NCBI RefSeq assembly: GCF_014269205.2
Contig: NZ_JABWRY020000001.1
Span: 620,001 to 684,000, forward strand
Length of the DNA: 64,000 nt
Direction: 5' to 3'
Origin: Pseudomonas kermanshahensis
GTDB taxonomy: Bacteria; Pseudomonadota; Gammaproteobacteria; Pseudomonadales; Pseudomonadaceae
Position 1 is the stretch's first letter. Every line of letters begins with the position of its first letter. A model generated the notes under the pieces. It saw nothing but the letters and a program-made list of their open reading frames with translations, searched no databases and was not told the origin of the DNA. Position numbers and translations under genes: made by a program. This document shows, one piece after another, positions 60,881 through 64,000 of the stretch.

Positions 60881-61606
60881 TTGAGCACTGCCGGAAAATC
60901 GATCCTGATGGTCGACGACGACCAGGAAATCCGCGAACTGCTGCAAACCTACCTGAGCCGTTCCGGCTTCCAGGTACACGCCGAGGCCGACGGGCGGGGC
61001 TTTCGTCAGGCCCTGGAAAACACGCCCTGCGACCTGGTCATTCTCGATGTGATGCTGCCCGATGAAGATGGCTTCAGCCTGTGCCGCTGGGTGCGTCAAC
61101 ACCCGCGTCAAGCGCGGGTGCCGATCATCATGCTCACCGCCAGCTCTGACGAAGCCGACCGGGTCATCGGCCTGGAGCTGGGCGCCGACGACTACCTCGG
61201 CAAACCGTTCAGCCCGCGTGAACTGCAGGCGCGGATCAAGGCCTTGCTGCGCCGTGCCGAGTTCGGCCAGGCGGCGCCGAGCAGTGCCGTGCTGGCCTTT
61301 GATGACTGGCGCCTGGACACGGTCAGCCACCGCCTGTTTCACCGCGATGGCGAAGAGGTGATCCTGTCGGGTGCCGATTTCGCCCTGCTGAAACTGTTTC
61401 TCGATCACCCCCAGCAAATCCTCGACCGCGACACCATTGGCAATGCCACCCGAGGGCGTGAACCGATGCCGCTTGACCGTATCGTCGACATGGCGGTCAG
61501 CCGCCTGCGCCAGCGTCTGCGCGACACCGAAAAACCACCACGGCTGATCCGCACCGTGCGTGGCAGTGGCTACCTGCTGGCTGCCCATGTCTGCTGCGCT
61601 TCCTGA
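60881..61606 (+). CDS. gltR2: Response regulator GltR-2 (glucose transport)
   Basis: 241 residues, OmpR/PhoB type. Receiver domain with acidic pocket MVDDDQE, phosphoacceptor Asp in LVILDVMLPDEDGF, and conserved Lys in LGKPFSPRELQARI; winged helix to the end (LRQRLRDTEKPPRLIRTVRG). I use a TTG at 60881, eleven bases after an AAGAGG site; no suitable ATG exists. In P. putida this regulator controls glucose porin and gts uptake genes. It overlaps the sensor gene by 20 bases. Confidence 0.92.
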   Translation: MSTAGKSILMVDDDQEIRELLQTYLSRSGFQVHAEADGRGFRQALENTPCDLVILDVMLPDEDGFSLCRWVRQHPRQARVPIIMLTASSDEADRVIGLELGADDYLGKPFSPRELQARIKALLRRAEFGQAAPSSAVLAFDDWRLDTVSHRLFHRDGEEVILSGADFALLKLFLDHPQQILDRDTIGNATRGREPMPLDRIVDMAVSRLRQRLRDTEKPPRLIRTVRGSGYLLAAHVCCAS

Positions 61607-63041
61607 GCGGCGCTGGCGCCTGCTGCCTCGCTCGCTGCTGGGGCGCATGCTGTTGCTGACCTTGCTGGTGGTGCTGCTGGCCCAAGGCTTGTCCAGTGTC
61701 ATCTGGGTCGCTCAACTGCGTGCCAGCCAGTTACAAGGCCTGCGCGCCAGTGCCAGCAGCCTGGCCCATTCGATGAGTGCCAGCGTCAGCTACTTCCGGT
61801 CGCTGCCCGTGGCCTACCGGCCGATGGTGCTCGACCAGCTGCGCAGCATGGGTGGCACGCGCTTTTTCGTGTCGCTCAACGACAAGCCGCTGGACATGCC
61901 GGTGCTGCCCGTCACCCCACGCAAGCAGGCGGTGATCGAGGTGTTCCAGCAGGTGCTGCACGAACGCTTGGGGCCGCAGATGGAAGTCAGCGTGGCGTTC
62001 GTCGCCCCTGATGACCTGCGCATTTTCAACAGTGGCCTGAAACTCGATGAACTGCCACGTTCCTGGGCGCATTATTCGCTGACCCTAGAGCCGCTCAACC
62101 CACCCGTACTGGTGACACAGATCCGCCTGGGCGAGGGTGAGTGGCTGTACATCGCCTCGCTGCTGCCCGAGCCCTACACCGGCCTTGAGGCCGAGCGCCT
62201 GCCCCGCCAGCAGATCGGTTTCATTGTGCTCACCACCGCCTTGCTGTTGCTGTTCATCGGCCTGTTGGTGCACTGGCAAAGCTGGCCACTCAAGCGCCTG
62301 GCGCGCGCTGCGCGGGAGTTGTCGCTGGGCGCCGATGTGGCCCCCGTGGCCGAAGGCGGGGGCAGCGAGGTGGTTGAAGTCGGCCGGGCCTTCAACAGCA
62401 TGCGCGAGCGTATCAGCCGCTACCTGACCGAACGCAGCCAGCTGTTCAGCGCTATTTCCCATGACCTGCGTACGCCCATCACGCGCTTGCGCCTGCGCGT
62501 CGAACTGCTGGAAGACGAGCGCCTGCAGGCCAAGTTCAGCCAAGACCTGGATGAGCTGGAGCTGTTGGTCAAAGGCGCGTTGCAGTGTGTGAAAGACACC
62601 GATATCCACGAGAACATCGAGCCGGTCGACCTTAACCAGGTGCTGGACATCCTGGCCGAGCCTTACCTTGGCGATGGCCGCATCACGGTGGAGGGCCAAG
62701 CGCTGGCGCCCTACCCGGGCAAGCCGCTGGCGTTGCGCCGCTGCATCGGCAACCTGATCGACAACGCCATCAAGTACGGCGAGCGCGCGCGGTTGCGGGT
62801 TATCGACAGCGCCGAGGGCTTTGTCCTGCAGGTCGATGACCACGGGCCGGGGGTGCCGCAGCAGCAGATGGAGCAGGTGTTCGAGCCGCACTTCAGGCTG
62901 GCCGGGCAGCAGCAGGGGTACGGGTTGGGCTTAGGGATTGCGCGCAACATCGCCCATAGCCATGGCGGTGAAGTGAGCTTGCTCAACCTGCGCGAGGGTG
63001 GTTTGCGGGTCACGTTGTATCTGCCGCGAGGGCTGGAGTGA
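61587..63041 (+). CDS. gltS: Sensor histidine kinase GltS/GtrS (glucose transport)
   Basis: 484 residues. N-terminal membrane helix (LLLTLLVVLLAQGLSSVIWV), periplasmic sensor region to about 205, second helix (FIVLTTALLLLFIGLLVHWQ), HAMP, phosphoacceptor His in FSAISHDLRTPITRLRLRVE, then the N box NLIDNAIKYGE, G1 DHGPGVP and G2 GYGLGLGIARNIAHSHGG. Called gltS or gtrS; the homologous kinase senses 2-ketogluconate or KDPG-pathway metabolites. Translationally overlapping with gltR2. Confidence 0.93.
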   Translation: MSAALPERRWRLLPRSLLGRMLLLTLLVVLLAQGLSSVIWVAQLRASQLQGLRASASSLAHSMSASVSYFRSLPVAYRPMVLDQLRSMGGTRFFVSLNDKPLDMPVLPVTPRKQAVIEVFQQVLHERLGPQMEVSVAFVAPDDLRIFNSGLKLDELPRSWAHYSLTLEPLNPPVLVTQIRLGEGEWLYIASLLPEPYTGLEAERLPRQQIGFIVLTTALLLLFIGLLVHWQSWPLKRLARAARELSLGADVAPVAEGGGSEVVEVGRAFNSMRERISRYLTERSQLFSAISHDLRTPITRLRLRVELLEDERLQAKFSQDLDELELLVKGALQCVKDTDIHENIEPVDLNQVLDILAEPYLGDGRITVEGQALAPYPGKPLALRRCIGNLIDNAIKYGERARLRVIDSAEGFVLQVDDHGPGVPQQQMEQVFEPHFRLAGQQQGYGLGLGIARNIAHSHGGEVSLLNLREGGLRVTLYLPRGLE

Positions 63042-63060
63042 GCGTGTGTGCGGGTATCCC

Positions 63061-63090
63061 CGCGAATGTCACCAAACGATGACATTCGCG
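63061..63090. promoter_or_regulatory. Perfect inverted repeat upstream of gtsA
   Basis: Eleven-base arms CGCGAATGTCA and TGACATTCGCG, eight-base centre, 20 bases after the gltS stop and 96 bases before gtsA. It has no T tract, so it is either a weak terminator of the edd operon or an operator for gts. Confidence 0.5.
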
Positions 63091-63186
63091 CATCGCTTCG
63101 TTACCTGGCGCGTCGGCTACGCCGCTTAGACTGCATGCAACGCAAGCGACCGACTTGCACGGCATAACAACAAGAAAGGTGCTTCG

Positions 63187-64000
63187 ATGAATTCCACGCT
63201 CCGTCTCGCTGCCGCGATTTCCCTCGCTTCTCTGTTCCCGCTCAGCGCCCTCGCTGCCGATGCCAAAGGCAATGTCGAGGTCGTGCACTGGTGGACCTCC
63301 GGTGGTGAAAAGGCCGCTGTCGATGTGCTCAAGGCGCAAGTCGAGAAAGATGGTTTTACCTGGAAGGACGGTGCAGTTGCCGGCGGTGGCGGTGCCACGG
63401 CCATGACCGTGCTGAAAAGCCGCGCGGTGGCCGGCAACCCGCCAGGTGTCGCGCAGATCAAAGGCCCCGATATCCAGGATTGGGCCGCGACCGGCCTGCT
63501 CGACAGCGACGTGCTGAAGGACGTAGCGAAGGACGAAAAATGGGACAGCCTGCTCGACCAGAAAGTCGCTAACGTCGTCAAGTACGACGGTGACTACGTC
63601 GCCGTGCCGGTCAACATCCACCGCACCAACTGGCTGTGGATCAACCCTGAGGTCTTCAAAAAGGCCGGCATCGAAAAAGCGCCCGCGACCCTCGACGAAT
63701 TCTACGCCGCCGCCGACAAGCTCAAGGCGGCCGGCTTCATCCCGCTCGCCCACGGTGGCCAGCCGTGGCAGGACAGCACTGTCTTCGAAAGCGTGGCGCT
63801 CTCGGTGATGGGCGTGGAAGGCTACAAGAAGGCCATGGTCGACTTGGACAGCGCCACACTGACCGGCCCGGACATGATCAAGGCGTTGACCGAGCTGAAG
63901 AAGATCGCCACCTACATGGACCCTGACGGCAAAGGCCAGGACTGGAACCTAGAGGCGAACAAGGTCATCAACGGCAAGGCCGGCATGCAGATCATGGGTG
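63187..64000 (+). CDS. gtsA: Glucose ABC transporter substrate-binding protein (3' end cut)
   Basis: 271 codons are visible and the frame stays open to the window edge; the family is about 420-430 residues. Signal peptide [20 protein letters not shown] with cleavage at ALA-ADA. The mature start [20 protein letters not shown] and [20 protein letters not shown] identify the family 1 solute-binding protein of the pseudomonad glucose/mannose GtsABCD system. ATG at 63187 with AAGAAAGG upstream. Confidence 0.95.
   Translation, partial: MNSTLRLAAAISLASLFPLSALAADAKGNVEVVHWWTSGGEKAAVDVLKAQVEKDGFTWKDGAVAGGGGATAMTVLKSRAVAGNPPGVAQIKGPDIQDWAATGLLDSDVLKDVAKDEKWDSLLDQKVANVVKYDGDYVAVPVNIHRTNWLWINPEVFKKAGIEKAPATLDEFYAAADKLKAAGFIPLAHGGQPWQDSTVFESVALSVMGVEGYKKAMVDLDSATLTGPDMIKALTELKKIATYMDPDGKGQDWNLEANKVINGKAGMQIMG

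Overview
The window is a high-GC, gene-dense chromosomal segment from a fluorescent Pseudomonas, best matching the Pseudomonas putida group. The reasons are the gene order (lpt/kds, mla, murA-hisGDC, valS-holC-pepA-lptFG, gcvH-gcvP-sdaA-gcvT, arcDABC, gap-edd-glk-gltR/gltS-gts), the Entner-Doudoroff and glucose-uptake cluster, and many short REP palindromes between genes. The species assignment rests on recognition of gene order and protein families; no database search was made.

Layout. 1-6.7 kb: cell-envelope biogenesis, with a leftward kdsD-kdsC-lptC-lptA-lptB operon (Kdo synthesis and LPS transport) divergent from the mlaFEDCB operon (outer-membrane lipid asymmetry). 6.7-11.5 kb: ibaG, murA and hisG-hisD-hisC. 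11.5-18.5 kb: a putative phosphodiesterase lipoprotein, a GntR regulator with a CynX-type transporter, small proteins, yejK, an HU protein and rlmF. 18.7-26.5 kb: valS, an unknown small protein, holC and pepA leftward, then lptF-lptG rightward. 26.7-33.8 kb: an RDD protein, a cold-shock protein and the glycine-cleavage operon gcvH-gcvP-sdaA-gcvT.

34.1-43.6 kb is the most accessory-looking part. It holds a LysR regulator heading a compact operon (Fe/2-oxoglutarate dioxygenase, AMP-forming ligase, thermostable-hemolysin-family protein, MFS exporter), a MarR regulator divergent from a hydrolase and a CynX-type transporter, and a TyrR-like sigma54 activator. I propose that this activator is the GcsR-type regulator of the glycine-cleavage operon 8 kb away. 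That operon has a sigma54 -24/-12 promoter, a perfect IHF-consensus match and an upstream 18-bp palindrome with TyrR-family spacing.

43.7-51.3 kb: the arginine deiminase operon arcD-arcA-arcB-arcC plus a small conserved protein, with an ANR-like box at -41.5, and a second arcD paralogue transcribed divergently. 51.3-56.5 kb: heme acquisition (heme oxygenase, TonB-dependent receptor with signalling domain, FecR anti-sigma, ECF sigma with a Fur box). 56.6-64 kb: glucose metabolism, with gap divergent from edd-glk-gltR2-gltS, two HexR-type sites between them, and the start of the glucose ABC transporter gene gtsA, which runs off the window.

Eleven REP-type palindromic elements lie between genes. 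Their stem sequences vary in step on both arms. One of them, after glk, is flanked by a 19-bp direct repeat that includes the glk stop codon. No tRNA, rRNA, CRISPR array, insertion sequence or prophage gene was seen.
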